From contig NZ_JAGGLI010000007.1 in the NCBI RefSeq assembly GCF_017874355.1, positions 34,126 through 98,125 on the forward strand: a DNA stretch of 64,000 nt, in the 5' to 3' direction. This DNA comes from Acetoanaerobium pronyense (GTDB taxonomy: Bacteria; Bacillota; Clostridia; Peptostreptococcales; Filifactoraceae). Both the position numbers and the translations under genes were made by a program. The notes below the pieces were generated by a model. The model saw only the letters and a program-made list of their open reading frames with translations, was not told the origin of the DNA and did no database searches. Positions 33,741 through 43,249 of the stretch are shown here, one piece after another; position 1 is the first letter of the stretch, and every line of letters starts with the position of its first letter.

Positions 33741-36203
33741 ATGAAAAATAAATCAAATCCTAAAAACTCGAGACAAAACTCTAATAGAAGGATTGGCCTA
33801 GTTTGGCCTCTCCTTCTCCTTTTGATATTTGGAAATTTTTCAAATGCCTTTGCATTTCAGGCAGCTTCCCCATACCCAGTCATAGAAGGAAGTCCAAACT
33901 CCCAGGAGATAAATAGAAGACTTCAGGCAAGGGATATACAAGGAGATGAAGGAGTATACTTCGTACTTGGAAGCAGCATCATGACACTTGATGCAAACAG
34001 CAACTTTAGGCCAAACGCACCACTTACAGAAGCAGAAGCTCTTGTACTTGCAATTAACTCCTCTGGAATGGCATCAGGAGTCAAGGTGGATCCAAGCGAC
34101 TGGAGAAAAGGATATATAGACCTTGCAACATCTTCAGGGGTATTAAATCCTCAAGATATAGTAGCATCAACAGAAACAAACTATAGCGCTCCAGTAACTG
34201 CCGAAAAGTTTGCAAGGTGGATGTCTGCATCATCAGGTAAGCCATTTATATATAGTCAAAACCCTAGTGCTTCTGTAAACAGAAGAATGGCTGCCCAAAT
34301 GCTTCACTCAAACAAAAATATGATACTTTCAAACCTAGGCTCAGGAGTATCATCGGGAGAGGTAGTTTCAAAGCAGGAAGTTTACGATAAAGGAGAGCCA
34401 TCCCTACTAATTACAGTAAAGTCTGATGAAGGTGGATTCTTTAATGTACTTGCAAACAGCTCGAAAAACTTTCCGGTAGCAAGATACGGAGCGCTTTCAT
34501 TAAATCCTTCAGTACTTCAAAGTGGAGATAGGGTAGAATTTTTCTTAAGAGATGGAAAAGTATATTATGCTCAAGCAGGAAGCAGTTCTCCTCAGACAGT
34601 AGAAGGGACATTTGAAGGAATCCAAGGATCAAATATAATCATCAAAGACTTTACAGATAGACAAAGAATATACCAGTACTCTCCAAATGCAACGTTTTTT
34701 ACAGAGCAAAACACAGTATCTGGAATATCATCAAAACAAATAACAAAAGAAAATCTAATTTATGGTCAAGATATAAGGCTAATGCTTAAAAACAATATAG
34801 CAGAAGAAATTCATGCATATCTTGATATAGACCCAGACCTTGACGGATATATACCTCCAAAAGGAAGAATGGTATCAGGAAAAGTCCTTGAAAAGGGCAA
34901 TGACTATCTAGTATTATCGGATAATCAAAGATATGCAGTTCCAGTTGATACTCTGGTTTCAAAAGGTGGCATACTTTCAGATATCTCATATCTTATGGAA
35001 GGAGATATGGTAAAGCTATTCTTTGACGACATATATTCTCAAAGAGCAACAGCCCTAGAGATAGAAGGTCCTCAAAGACAAATAGATAAACTTCTAAAAG
35101 GAACTATAGACAGCGTAGCAATAGGTAGAGGGACAGTGACCCTTACGAATGTTAAAGAGCTATCAGGAGATAGGTGGATAGATGCAGGTGAAGCTTACAA
35201 GACTATACCCCTATCAAATGAAATATATGTAGGATCTCAAAAGGTAAATAGAAGTCAGATGTCAAGCTATAAAGGTCAAAGTCTATATATGGCGGTATCT
35301 ATGGCGCAGGGAAGTCCGAAGGTAGAAAAAGGAAACATCATGGCAAGCAATCCTATATCCCTATATGAAGAAGTAAGGTCAGTTGACTATCCAGGTTCAT
35401 ATATGAATGTAGATGGCAATATAATCAATTTCTCAGGAGGAACTCTTGTAGTTAAAGACTCAAGACTAGTAGATTCTAGAAATATAGATGCATTTGCTGG
35501 AGCATTTGTAGAAGCATCTTCATCATCAAAAGCTGCATCCCTTGTAGTGCTAAACACTACAACCCAAGCGGTAGAGACTGGATATGCGGTATATAGAGGA
35601 ACCTTTGAAAACGTATTTAACTACAAGTTCGCACTATACAACGACAAAGGTGAAAGATTCTACTATATCAACACTGGAGATAGATGGATAACTAGAAGGG
35701 CAGGAACAGATGACCCTCAGATAGCATTCACAGATCAAACTAGATTCTATGATGCTGACCATAATAGAGGTGAAGGCAAAGTGATTTCAGTAAATGAAAT
35801 CAAGGACCTTAGATTTACAGATAGAAGAGATGACAATAGCGGTCTTCTTGAAAGACAGGTATATGTAGTCACTAGAAATGATGTAGCCATAGGAGTGACC
35901 TTCCAGACTGATACATCAACTACAAGCCTTGTTAACGCTCAAAACACTATGACAGGAAGAGTAAGAGAGATTGGTGAAAATACAGTAACCCTAAGAGAAG
36001 TAGCTAAATTCAACTCTCTAAGAGGAATATTCGTACATCAGCAACTAGAAGAAGAGATTGACCTATCGAAAGCAATAATAGTAAAAGATGGAAAAGCAAT
36101 ACCACTTTCAGCAATAGAAGAGCTAAATAATAGAAAAGTAAGGGTAATCTACAAACAAAGAACAACTAGGACAAATGATGGTATAGTTCTTATAGTAGAA
36201 TAA
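33741..36203 (+). CDS. Secreted protein with degenerate SLH-like N-terminus
   Basis: 820 residues. An unusually long charged start (MKNKSNPKNSRQNSNRR) precedes a signal peptide ending near AFA. Residues about 55-165 look like weak S-layer-homology units (NFRPNAPLTEAEALVLAINSS; WRKGYIDLATSSGVLNPQD). The remaining 650 residues are beta-rich repeats of the kind GTFEGIQGSNIIIKD and GTIDSVAIGRGTVTL that I cannot assign to a family. It lies between the giant IPT/TIG gene and the SLH gene in one operon and probably joins the same surface assembly. Confidence 0.7.
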   Translation: MKNKSNPKNSRQNSNRRIGLVWPLLLLLIFGNFSNAFAFQAASPYPVIEGSPNSQEINRRLQARDIQGDEGVYFVLGSSIMTLDANSNFRPNAPLTEAEALVLAINSSGMASGVKVDPSDWRKGYIDLATSSGVLNPQDIVASTETNYSAPVTAEKFARWMSASSGKPFIYSQNPSASVNRRMAAQMLHSNKNMILSNLGSGVSSGEVVSKQEVYDKGEPSLLITVKSDEGGFFNVLANSSKNFPVARYGALSLNPSVLQSGDRVEFFLRDGKVYYAQAGSSSPQTVEGTFEGIQGSNIIIKDFTDRQRIYQYSPNATFFTEQNTVSGISSKQITKENLIYGQDIRLMLKNNIAEEIHAYLDIDPDLDGYIPPKGRMVSGKVLEKGNDYLVLSDNQRYAVPVDTLVSKGGILSDISYLMEGDMVKLFFDDIYSQRATALEIEGPQRQIDKLLKGTIDSVAIGRGTVTLTNVKELSGDRWIDAGEAYKTIPLSNEIYVGSQKVNRSQMSSYKGQSLYMAVSMAQGSPKVEKGNIMASNPISLYEEVRSVDYPGSYMNVDGNIINFSGGTLVVKDSRLVDSRNIDAFAGAFVEASSSSKAASLVVLNTTTQAVETGYAVYRGTFENVFNYKFALYNDKGERFYYINTGDRWITRRAGTDDPQIAFTDQTRFYDADHNRGEGKVISVNEIKDLRFTDRRDDNSGLLERQVYVVTRNDVAIGVTFQTDTSTTSLVNAQNTMTGRVREIGENTVTLREVAKFNSLRGIFVHQQLEEEIDLSKAIIVKDGKAIPLSAIEELNNRKVRVIYKQRTTRTNDGIVLIVE

Positions 36204-36238
36204 ATAATAGAATAAACAAAAATTAAGGAGTAAACTTT

Positions 36239-37657
36239 ATGACAAAGAGATTTTTAGCATTTTTTCTCTCTGTCCTTACATTAATATCACTTCCTTTAGG
36301 GGCATATGCAGAGCCCCTAAAAGGATTTGACCCTGGAATAGAAAACGTATCATCCTATCAAGAGGCAGTTTTTCTTTCAGGGAGACCAGTGATTATGTCA
36401 GGTACAGTAAGAACCACAGTAAGAGATAGAGATGACCAAAGGACAGAGACCTATAGGTTTGAACTATCAGACCCAGCCACAGGAGATACTCTATCGAGAA
36501 ACCTATCCCTTAGGACATCCATAGAGGATACAGGAGATCAGCTTATAGAGCGTACAGAAGTAGCTACATTTAAAGAGAGCATAACTATTGAAGGAACTAC
36601 TTACGAAGCGGACCTAGATACATCGGAGTTCACTCAAAGTATAGTGACCCAAATAAAACCAGCAGTAGATTACTTCTCAGGAAATATGTCTTTTAGAAAA
36701 AGATACACATCAGATGACGAAGACAATATAACTATCCAAATGGAAGGGACTACAGTTGGATATGAACAAGCCTGGGGAGCAACAGAAACAAGAACCATGG
36801 ATTATCATGTGAGTAGCAACCGCTCAAATGGTCCAAGTGGGACGTATAGCGTAATGTCTTCTCACAATATCACAAGAGATTTAGAATATATACCTAATCA
36901 GCCAACTCAAATATCTTTTAGAGGTGGCTATATGATATCGGAAAAAGAAGAGAGCAAGATTCAGTATAACTACGACATGAACGGCAGAAGAGGAAATAAC
37001 TCGTTCACCCTAGGTAACAACCCAACCTTTGAAAGGTTATATGTATCAAACCTTAGAGATATGGGAGGCCACTGGGCTCAGGAAAGCGTAAGTCTACTTG
37101 CTAGCCTTGGAGCTATAGAGCCAAAAGCAATGTACTTTGGACCATCTCTTCCGATGAGTAGAGCAGAGTTTGCAAAGGCAGTTGCAGTAGCATCGGATAT
37201 AGCTGAAGAGATGCAAACTTCTACTAGAAGAAGAACAGTAGAGCCAGCCTTATTCTTTGATACAGAAGTCGAAGATGAAAACTATAGATATATTAAGACA
37301 GTAGCTACAAAAGGAATAATGTCAGGAGTAGGAGAAAACAGATTTGAGCCAGATGGACACCTTACTAAAGCTCAGGCTGCTACTATTATGATCAATGCCC
37401 TTGGATTCTCAGGACTTGCCCCTACTGGAGCATATATGACAGGCTTTAGAGATGATTATGCTATACCTTTTTGGGCAAGAGACTCAGTGTATTTAGCTAG
37501 AGAAATAGGACTTGCAAGCGGCACAGCAAACAACTACTTCCAGCCAGACAAGACCCTTACTAGAGCAGAAGCAGCAGCCCTACTTCACAACTATATTATG
37601 TATCTCACCTATGAGATGAGAGAAGACTATAGGGAGAGAATACTTAACTACTATTAA
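36239..37657 (+). CDS. S-layer homology (SLH) domain protein
   Basis: 472 residues. Signal peptide of about 24 residues (LISLPLGAYA). Residues about 25-265 are an unassigned beta-rich part. Residues about 270-465 carry three SLH units: GGHWAQESVSLLASLGAI, then YRYIKTVATKGIMSG with FEPDGHLTKAQAATIMINA, then FWARDSVYLAREIGLASG with FQPDKTLTRAEAAALLHNY. SLH domains bind pyruvylated cell-wall polymers, so this protein should be wall-bound. AAGGAG lies before the ATG. Third gene of the operon. Confidence 0.88.
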   Translation: MTKRFLAFFLSVLTLISLPLGAYAEPLKGFDPGIENVSSYQEAVFLSGRPVIMSGTVRTTVRDRDDQRTETYRFELSDPATGDTLSRNLSLRTSIEDTGDQLIERTEVATFKESITIEGTTYEADLDTSEFTQSIVTQIKPAVDYFSGNMSFRKRYTSDDEDNITIQMEGTTVGYEQAWGATETRTMDYHVSSNRSNGPSGTYSVMSSHNITRDLEYIPNQPTQISFRGGYMISEKEESKIQYNYDMNGRRGNNSFTLGNNPTFERLYVSNLRDMGGHWAQESVSLLASLGAIEPKAMYFGPSLPMSRAEFAKAVAVASDIAEEMQTSTRRRTVEPALFFDTEVEDENYRYIKTVATKGIMSGVGENRFEPDGHLTKAQAATIMINALGFSGLAPTGAYMTGFRDDYAIPFWARDSVYLAREIGLASGTANNYFQPDKTLTRAEAAALLHNYIMYLTYEMREDYRERILNYY

Positions 37658-37678
37658 AGATAGAGAAAGTGGTGAAAA

Positions 37679-38797
37679 ATGAAAAAATATTTAAAAAAAT
37701 ACCTTCTTGTACTCACTATAGTAACTATGCTTCTTCCTAGCCTTTCCTATGGAGAAGCAATTACAAAAGATCAGGAATTCTTTAACGCAGTAAAGGAATA
37801 TATACAGGAAAACTACGCCCTTGAAGTTAGTGAAGAAGAGCTTTATGACGCAGCTATTAAAGGAATGTTTGACTCCCTTGATCCCCATAGCAGATACCTA
37901 ACAATAGAAGAAACTAAAACATTTATAGAAGACTCACAAGGCTCATTTGCAGGAATAGGAGCATCTATCGGAAAAAGAGATGATGGGTTTTATATTATAG
38001 AGACTTTTCCAAATTCGCCAGCAAGAAAAGCAGGACTGCTACCTATGGACAAGATAATAAAGGTAGATGGGGAAGCTATATCTATTAATATGGAAATTAC
38101 AGAAGTAGTAGAAAAAATCAAAGGGCCAGAAGGTACCGAGGTAAGGATAGTAATACAAAGAGATGAAGAAATGAAAGAAATTAAAATAACTAGAGCTATA
38201 ATAAAGGTGAATTCTTTTGAGAGCAAAGTCCTAGAAGAAGGCATAGGCTACCTAAGAATAAGAGAATTTAATAGCAATATCACAAGAGATGTATCCATAG
38301 AGATAGCGAAGCTTCAAATAGCGGGAGTTGAAAAGATAGTCCTAGATCTTAGAGGAAATCCAGGAGGACTATTAAATGAAGCCATAAACGTATCTAACTT
38401 TTTTACACCAAAAGGAAAGATACTTGAAGTAAGGTACAAAAACAAACCAGCCGAAGTATATTCATCAAATGGGAATAAGAAGTTTGAAAAAGTAGCAGTC
38501 CTTATAGATGGCTCCACCGCATCTGCAGGAGAGATACTCTCTGGAGCTATACAAGATACTAACTCAGGAATATTAATTGGAGAAAAAACTTACGGCAAAG
38601 GAACAGTTCAGGACCTTTTTAGCCTAAGAAACGGCGAAGCTATTAAGCTTACGGTAGCTAGGTATATACTTCCATCAGGAAGAGACATTAATAATGTAGG
38701 GATAGCGCCAGATATATCAGTACCTTCATCGGAAAACCAAAAAGAAGGCAAGGATATACAACTTTTAAGAGCTATAAACACCTTAAAAGAAAATTAA
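37679..38797 (+). CDS. S41-family C-terminal processing protease with PDZ domain
   Basis: 372 residues. Signal peptide or N-terminal anchor (YLLVLTIVTMLLPSLSYG). PDZ domain at residues about 85-165 (GIGASIGKRDDGFYIIETF, SPARKAGLLPMDKIIKVDG). Catalytic domain with LDLRGNPGG, Ser282 in GSTASAGE and Lys307 in KTYGKGTVQ, the Ser-Lys pair of the CtpA/CtpB class. It would cut exported proteins from outside the membrane. As last gene of an operon with three large surface proteins it may trim or turn over those proteins; that link is inferred. Confidence 0.92.
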   Translation: MKKYLKKYLLVLTIVTMLLPSLSYGEAITKDQEFFNAVKEYIQENYALEVSEEELYDAAIKGMFDSLDPHSRYLTIEETKTFIEDSQGSFAGIGASIGKRDDGFYIIETFPNSPARKAGLLPMDKIIKVDGEAISINMEITEVVEKIKGPEGTEVRIVIQRDEEMKEIKITRAIIKVNSFESKVLEEGIGYLRIREFNSNITRDVSIEIAKLQIAGVEKIVLDLRGNPGGLLNEAINVSNFFTPKGKILEVRYKNKPAEVYSSNGNKKFEKVAVLIDGSTASAGEILSGAIQDTNSGILIGEKTYGKGTVQDLFSLRNGEAIKLTVARYILPSGRDINNVGIAPDISVPSSENQKEGKDIQLLRAINTLKEN

Positions 38798-38862
38798 ACC
38801 AATATAAAATTACAACAGAGAAATGTGTAAAATACTGGGAATATTACTACAAAAACTTCGAA

Positions 38863-38908
38863 GTGTAACACAGATGTAACATTAAAATCAGAAAATTAGT
38901 AGTATAAT
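38863..38908 (+). promoter_or_regulatory. Distal S-layer promoter with Pho-box-like direct repeat
   Basis: GTGTAACACAGATGTAAC (38863-38880), an 11-bp-period direct repeat, then a 22-bp gap and TATAAT (38903-38908). No -35 hexamer. The same arrangement stands before the 27380 and 58948 genes. Confidence 0.5.
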
Positions 38909-38982
38909 AACTGTAGAGACCTGGGGTATGGGAATAACAAGAACCAGCCAGGTTACAAGTATATTACATCCAAACTATAGTA

Positions 38983-39011
38983 TTGACTAGGGTTGTATGT
39001 AATGCTATAAT
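38983..39011 (+). promoter_or_regulatory. Proximal S-layer promoter and long leader
   Basis: TTGACT (38983-38988), 17-bp spacer, TATAAT (39006-39011): near consensus. The resulting leader is about 90 bases, with two short stems (GTC-AC/GT-GAC and CAGT/ACTG) before AAAGGAGG. The full 310-bp gap 38798-39107 holds this and the distal promoter, plus an ACCTGG/CCAGGT inverted repeat, and no gene. Confidence 0.75.
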
Positions 39012-39107
39012 TCTTAGTGTATCGTCTACTACATACAGTGGACCAGTTAGAGGGACTGCAAAACCTTCACACAAAAAAACACATATTTTAAAGGAGGAAA
39101 GACAAAC

Positions 39108-41168
39108 ATGAAGAGAAAATTATCTCTATTAATGGCGCTTATGATGGTTGTTGCTTTACTACCAATGTCATCATTCGCAGCGTCAAAAGCTTCTGTTTCA
39201 ACTCAAACAGTTGCTGCAGACAGTAGTATTAGATTAGACTTAGTAGTAGAAAAAGATGGGGCTTTAGATTTCACTACTGGTGGAGTTTTTGAAATCGCAT
39301 TAGGAGACAATGCAGAGTGGGCAACTAACGCAAACGTAATTGTTACAGATCAAGGCGGAAATACTGTGACTACTGTAACTCCAAGAGGAAGCAAGGTTCT
39401 TGAAATAACTGTTCCTGATCCTGCTCCTACACAATTCAATATAGGAGTAAACGTACAGTTTAACAATGCTGAAGGTGAGCAAAAAGTTCAAGTTAGAAAC
39501 GTAAATGCTAACGTTACTAATCAAACTTTAACTTACGCAGTTGTTTCTGGTACTGGAAACATAGTTGTTAGAGCTCTAGAAAGTGAAAAAACTATAACTA
39601 GAACTTCTAATGCTGCTTCTGTTTTCGAAATCAGAGAAATTGATGTAGATGCTTTCACTGGAAATACAGCTACACTTACTTTACCAAGAAACTTTACTTG
39701 GGAAGCTGGAACAAAAGTAGAAAAAGTAGTTGGCACTTCAACTACAAATGTTACTCCAGTAGGTTTTGAAGGTGAAGAAACTTTAACTTTCAACCTTACT
39801 CAAAATTCGTCAGTTGTTGAAAGATTCATAGTTACTCCAGTTGTGAGACCTGGTAGAGATGCTAACACTGGAAATGTAGATGTAAGAGTAAGAATAAGCG
39901 GAACTACAGAATTTATTGACATAGCTGAATATAAAGATTATGAAGTTGTTGCTAAAGTTGACAAAGTTCAAGAAATAATAGGTGGACATAGAGAAGATAG
40001 AGCTAATCAAGTTAGAGTTACACTTGAAGGAACTGGAACTGAGTCTTTCTTATCTAACAGAGAAATATCTTTCAAAGTTACTAATGGTGAAGTTGCTCTT
40101 AGAGGTGCTGTAGTTGGTGGAACTGCACAAGAAATTACTCTTGCTACAGCGGATGTTGAACACTTTGAAGATGAATTCTTCGTTAAGCCTAACGCTGGAG
40201 TTGAAAAAATCACTTTAGATTTAGTTCTATTTGGTAAATTCAATGCTGGTGGCAAAGATTTAGAACTTACTGTTGAAGGAGCTGGAGTAGAAGAGCAAAC
40301 TATAAAGCTTGCTGATATACTTGCGCCGGCTACAGTTACTGTTGAAAAAGCTACAGATGTAATTCTTGGACTTCAAAATCAAATGGCTCCAGAAATTACT
40401 ATAGTTGAAACTGAAGGTGCTGCTCTTAGAGAAGGTATCTACTGGATTGATTTCCCATCTCAATCAGTTTCTGGAATTAGAATTCTAGATGTAGACGTAG
40501 AAGTAGAGTCAGGAGATATCGACGTAGATGTTGATTATGACAATGCTAACGGAAGAATAATACTTGAAGTAGAAGGCGAATCAAGAACTGCTTCTACGAT
40601 AGTTATAAAAGATGTAAAAATAACTCTTGATAGAACAGTAGCTTTTGGACCTTTAAATGCTAGATTAGCATATAGAGAAGATTGGACAGAAGCTGGTACT
40701 GCTAAAACATCAACAAGAGAAATACAAAAAGATATACCTTTCTTAAATGTTGTTACAGAAATTCAAGATGCTAGAAAACTTACTACAGTATTTAGCATTG
40801 ATTCGGTAACTTATACAGTTGGAACTGAAACAAGAACTCTTGATGCAGCTCCATACATCTCTAACAACAGAACTATGCTTCCAATAGGAACTGTAGCTCA
40901 GCTTGCTGGAGCAACTGTAAACTATTCACCATCTTCAAGAACTGCAGTATTTACTAAAGATAATCTAGTGGTATCAATGAACCTAGATACTAATATTCTT
41001 CTAGTAAATGGATCTCCAGTTGCTATGGATGCTAAGCCAGAGATAGTTAACTCTAGAGCATTTGTTCCAGTAGTTTATGTAGCTCAAGCTTTTGGAATCC
41101 AAAATGGTACTGATATAGTTTATGATGCAGCTACAAGAACAGTTACTATGTTCCCTAACGCTCAGTAA
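39108..41168 (+). CDS. Major S-layer-like protein with C-terminal stalk domain
   Basis: 686 residues. Signal peptide (LLPMSSFAA, cleavage near residue 24). The body is beta-rich, with no SLH domain. Residues about 565-686 form a copper-amine-oxidase-like stalk domain (YISNNRTMLPIGTVAQLAGA; SRAFVPVVYVAQAFG). Codon use differs from neighbours: many GCT, ACT, GTT and AAC, as in very highly expressed genes. Two promoters, a long leader and a strong terminator support abundant expression. The protein is a clear paralogue of the 58948 gene. I take it as the main surface-layer protein; the wall ligand of the stalk domain is unknown. Confidence 0.75.
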   Translation: MKRKLSLLMALMMVVALLPMSSFAASKASVSTQTVAADSSIRLDLVVEKDGALDFTTGGVFEIALGDNAEWATNANVIVTDQGGNTVTTVTPRGSKVLEITVPDPAPTQFNIGVNVQFNNAEGEQKVQVRNVNANVTNQTLTYAVVSGTGNIVVRALESEKTITRTSNAASVFEIREIDVDAFTGNTATLTLPRNFTWEAGTKVEKVVGTSTTNVTPVGFEGEETLTFNLTQNSSVVERFIVTPVVRPGRDANTGNVDVRVRISGTTEFIDIAEYKDYEVVAKVDKVQEIIGGHREDRANQVRVTLEGTGTESFLSNREISFKVTNGEVALRGAVVGGTAQEITLATADVEHFEDEFFVKPNAGVEKITLDLVLFGKFNAGGKDLELTVEGAGVEEQTIKLADILAPATVTVEKATDVILGLQNQMAPEITIVETEGAALREGIYWIDFPSQSVSGIRILDVDVEVESGDIDVDVDYDNANGRIILEVEGESRTASTIVIKDVKITLDRTVAFGPLNARLAYREDWTEAGTAKTSTREIQKDIPFLNVVTEIQDARKLTTVFSIDSVTYTVGTETRTLDAAPYISNNRTMLPIGTVAQLAGATVNYSPSSRTAVFTKDNLVVSMNLDTNILLVNGSPVAMDAKPEIVNSRAFVPVVYVAQAFGIQNGTDIVYDAATRTVTMFPNAQ

Positions 41169-41190
41169 TCTATAATAAAAAATAAAAAGA

Positions 41191-41220
41191 AAAGAGGGTT
41201 TCCTTGAGGAAACCCTCTTT
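41191..41220 (+). terminator. Strong terminator of the S-layer-like gene
   Basis: AAAGAGGGTTTCC pairs with GGAAACCCTCTTT around TTGA. Confidence 0.92.
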
Positions 41221-41244
41221 CTGTATAATTAAAGAGGTGATATA

Positions 41245-41997
41245 ATGAAGAAATTTCTCTCGGGTATTCTAACAGGACTATTAATTTCCACAACTTTAAT
41301 TTCTTTTGCTCAACCAATAGAAGTGAAATCATATATTAATGAAGGGTTTAGTTTTATATTTAATGGAGAAAGAAAAGAACTTCCTCCAGAGTATAAAGCG
41401 TTAGTATATGAAGGAAGAAGTTATGTTCCAGCAAGGTTTGTAGGGGAGAATCTAGGAGCAGAAGTTACTTTTAATTCTCAAACAAAGCAAATCAATTTTG
41501 TATATAATTCACATCAGACTGAATTGGAAGATATCATAGAAAATTATGAAAATGAAATAAGTAAATTAAATGAAAGAATTAAGGAACTAGAAGAAGATAC
41601 CTCTACAAGACAAGATAATATAAGATATTCAACTTTACCTATTACTCAATCTCTTGATGGATTTGAGATTAGATTACAAAATTTTGATTTCAATTCTTTC
41701 GGTAATGTCTCATACCTTTCTTTGAATTTAGAAAATACGAATTCAGCCAAACCATATAAAATATTACCTTTGGAAACAAAGTTAATTATTGATGGGGTAA
41801 CATATAGCCCATCATCTAGCTTTTTAGATTTTTCTTTATTTAATTACCTAAATAATGGAGATAAAGTTAATGGAACTATTGGCTACACCAATTTGCCAAA
41901 AGATTTGGAAAAAATGGAAATTTTATTTACAGTGGGCTATTCAGATGGATTTACTGAAAAAACACAAGATGTAAGATTTTATATAGAAAATGACTAG
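41245..41997 (+). CDS. Secreted stalk-domain protein with coiled coil
   Basis: 250 residues. Signal peptide (GILTGLLISTTLISFAQ). Residues about 25-90 are a stalk domain (FIFNGERKELPPEYKALVYEGRSYVPARFVGENLGA). Residues about 92-125 form a coiled coil (DIIENYENEISKLNERIKELEE). The C-terminal 120 residues resemble an immunoglobulin-like DUF4352-type module. AGAGGTGAT precedes the ATG. It is 14 bp from the TolC-like gene and probably co-transcribed. Its layout matches the 26562-27380 gene. Confidence 0.75.
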   Translation: MKKFLSGILTGLLISTTLISFAQPIEVKSYINEGFSFIFNGERKELPPEYKALVYEGRSYVPARFVGENLGAEVTFNSQTKQINFVYNSHQTELEDIIENYENEISKLNERIKELEEDTSTRQDNIRYSTLPITQSLDGFEIRLQNFDFNSFGNVSYLSLNLENTNSAKPYKILPLETKLIIDGVTYSPSSSFLDFSLFNYLNNGDKVNGTIGYTNLPKDLEKMEILFTVGYSDGFTEKTQDVRFYIEND

Positions 41998-42011
41998 AGA
42001 GGAGAAATCTC

Positions 42012-43136
42012 GTGAAAACAAAAAAAATCCTTTCTTTTTTGTTAATTCTTTCGACATTTATTTTTACAGCAGGAACAGTAGATATATTTGCAGAGGAAGA
42101 AAATAACTTATTAACAATAGAAGAAGCATATAATCTAGCTAAGAAAAATAATCCTGAATTAAGAAAACTGGATAATCAAAATAGAAGAGCTAATGAATCT
42201 AGTAGGTCTTTAGAGTATGACTTAGGATTTTATCTTCCAGAAGATGACCCTTTTGGTTTTAAATCAGCAAGTTTTATGGCCCAGTCTAAGCAAATTAGAT
42301 TTCAAAAAGATCAAGTAGAAGTTCAGAAAATGGTTACTCTAGAAAATATAAAATTACAAATATTATCCGCTTTTAACAATATAGATAAAGCTATTAATGA
42401 AAAAGAGATTTTAATACTTAAAATTTCTAGAATGAGAGAAAAATTAAATTTAGAAAAAATCAAGAATAATCTAGGAGTTTCAAGTCAATTTGATTTAATT
42501 ACTATGCAAAATGAGCTTTCAAATTCAGAAAAAAACCTAGAAAAACTCAATAAAAGCATTGAGTCTTATTATTTAGAACTCGAAAAAGTTTTAAATACTA
42601 AGGTTGACAGACCAATAGAAAGTAATAAGGTTTCTTTCGAAAAACTAAATGAATCAGAAACAGATGTAACAAAGCAAGAATCTCTTGCTTTATCTAATAA
42701 TATTTTAGTTTGGGGAAAAGAACAAGAAATTGACTTTAAAGAATTTGAACTTGAGCTATTTATACTAACATTACCACCTATAAATACAGGTGAAAGCATA
42801 AGTAGTGAACCATATAACATAAAAAAAATCGACCAAAGCTTACTATCCAATGAACTATCTACATTGAGAAATGATGTTAGAGAATCAGTAAGGACAAAGT
42901 ATGACAATATTAAAACTCTAGAGAAAAATAGAGAAATACTTATAAACTCTATTAGGATTTTAGAAGAAGAAATTAAGATGATGAAAGTTAGAGAATCTGC
43001 TGGATTAATAACTCAAGAGCCTATAAAAGATATGAATTTGCAACTTGTTGAACTTAAAAACACGCTAGAAGAGATTGAAAGACAGCATGGTTTTTTGATT
43101 TATGTATATAGTAATCCAGTACTTTCAGGAATGTAA
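42012..43136 (+). CDS. TolC-family (outer-membrane-efflux-like) secreted protein
   Basis: 374 residues from a GTG behind GAGGAG. Signal peptide (FLLILSTFIFTAGTVDIFA). The rest is mostly long alpha-helical coiled coil, with LTIEEAYNLAKKNNPELRKLDNQNRRA at the start and a repeat of that helix hairpin in the second half, as in TolC-family proteins. LGVSSQFDLITMQNELSNSEKNLEKL is the typical first-hairpin helix. In organisms with no outer membrane the role of such proteins is unclear. A second one is encoded at 61145. Alternative: a general coiled-coil envelope spacer. Confidence 0.7.
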   Translation: MKTKKILSFLLILSTFIFTAGTVDIFAEEENNLLTIEEAYNLAKKNNPELRKLDNQNRRANESSRSLEYDLGFYLPEDDPFGFKSASFMAQSKQIRFQKDQVEVQKMVTLENIKLQILSAFNNIDKAINEKEILILKISRMREKLNLEKIKNNLGVSSQFDLITMQNELSNSEKNLEKLNKSIESYYLELEKVLNTKVDRPIESNKVSFEKLNESETDVTKQESLALSNNILVWGKEQEIDFKEFELELFILTLPPINTGESISSEPYNIKKIDQSLLSNELSTLRNDVRESVRTKYDNIKTLEKNREILINSIRILEEEIKMMKVRESAGLITQEPIKDMNLQLVELKNTLEEIERQHGFLIYVYSNPVLSGM

Positions 43137-43166
43137 ATAATAAGTGAAATATTACAATAAAGTATC

Positions 43167-43244
43167 GAATCCTCCTCAATTATATGAATACAACTTCCCT
43201 TATGATATAATAAGTTGTTGTATCCTAATATTTTAAGGAGGATT
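43167..43244 (+). promoter_or_regulatory. Nested inverted repeats covering -10 and ribosome site of the ligase gene
   Basis: Outer pair AATCCTCCT (43168-43176) and AGGAGGATT (43236-43244), the latter being the ribosome binding site. Inner pair ATACAAC (43189-43195) and GTTGTAT (43216-43222), around TATAAT at 43206-43211. A read-through transcript could fold so that the ribosome site is hidden; the inner pair could be an operator. Confidence 0.5.
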
Positions 43245-43249
43245 TTCTT

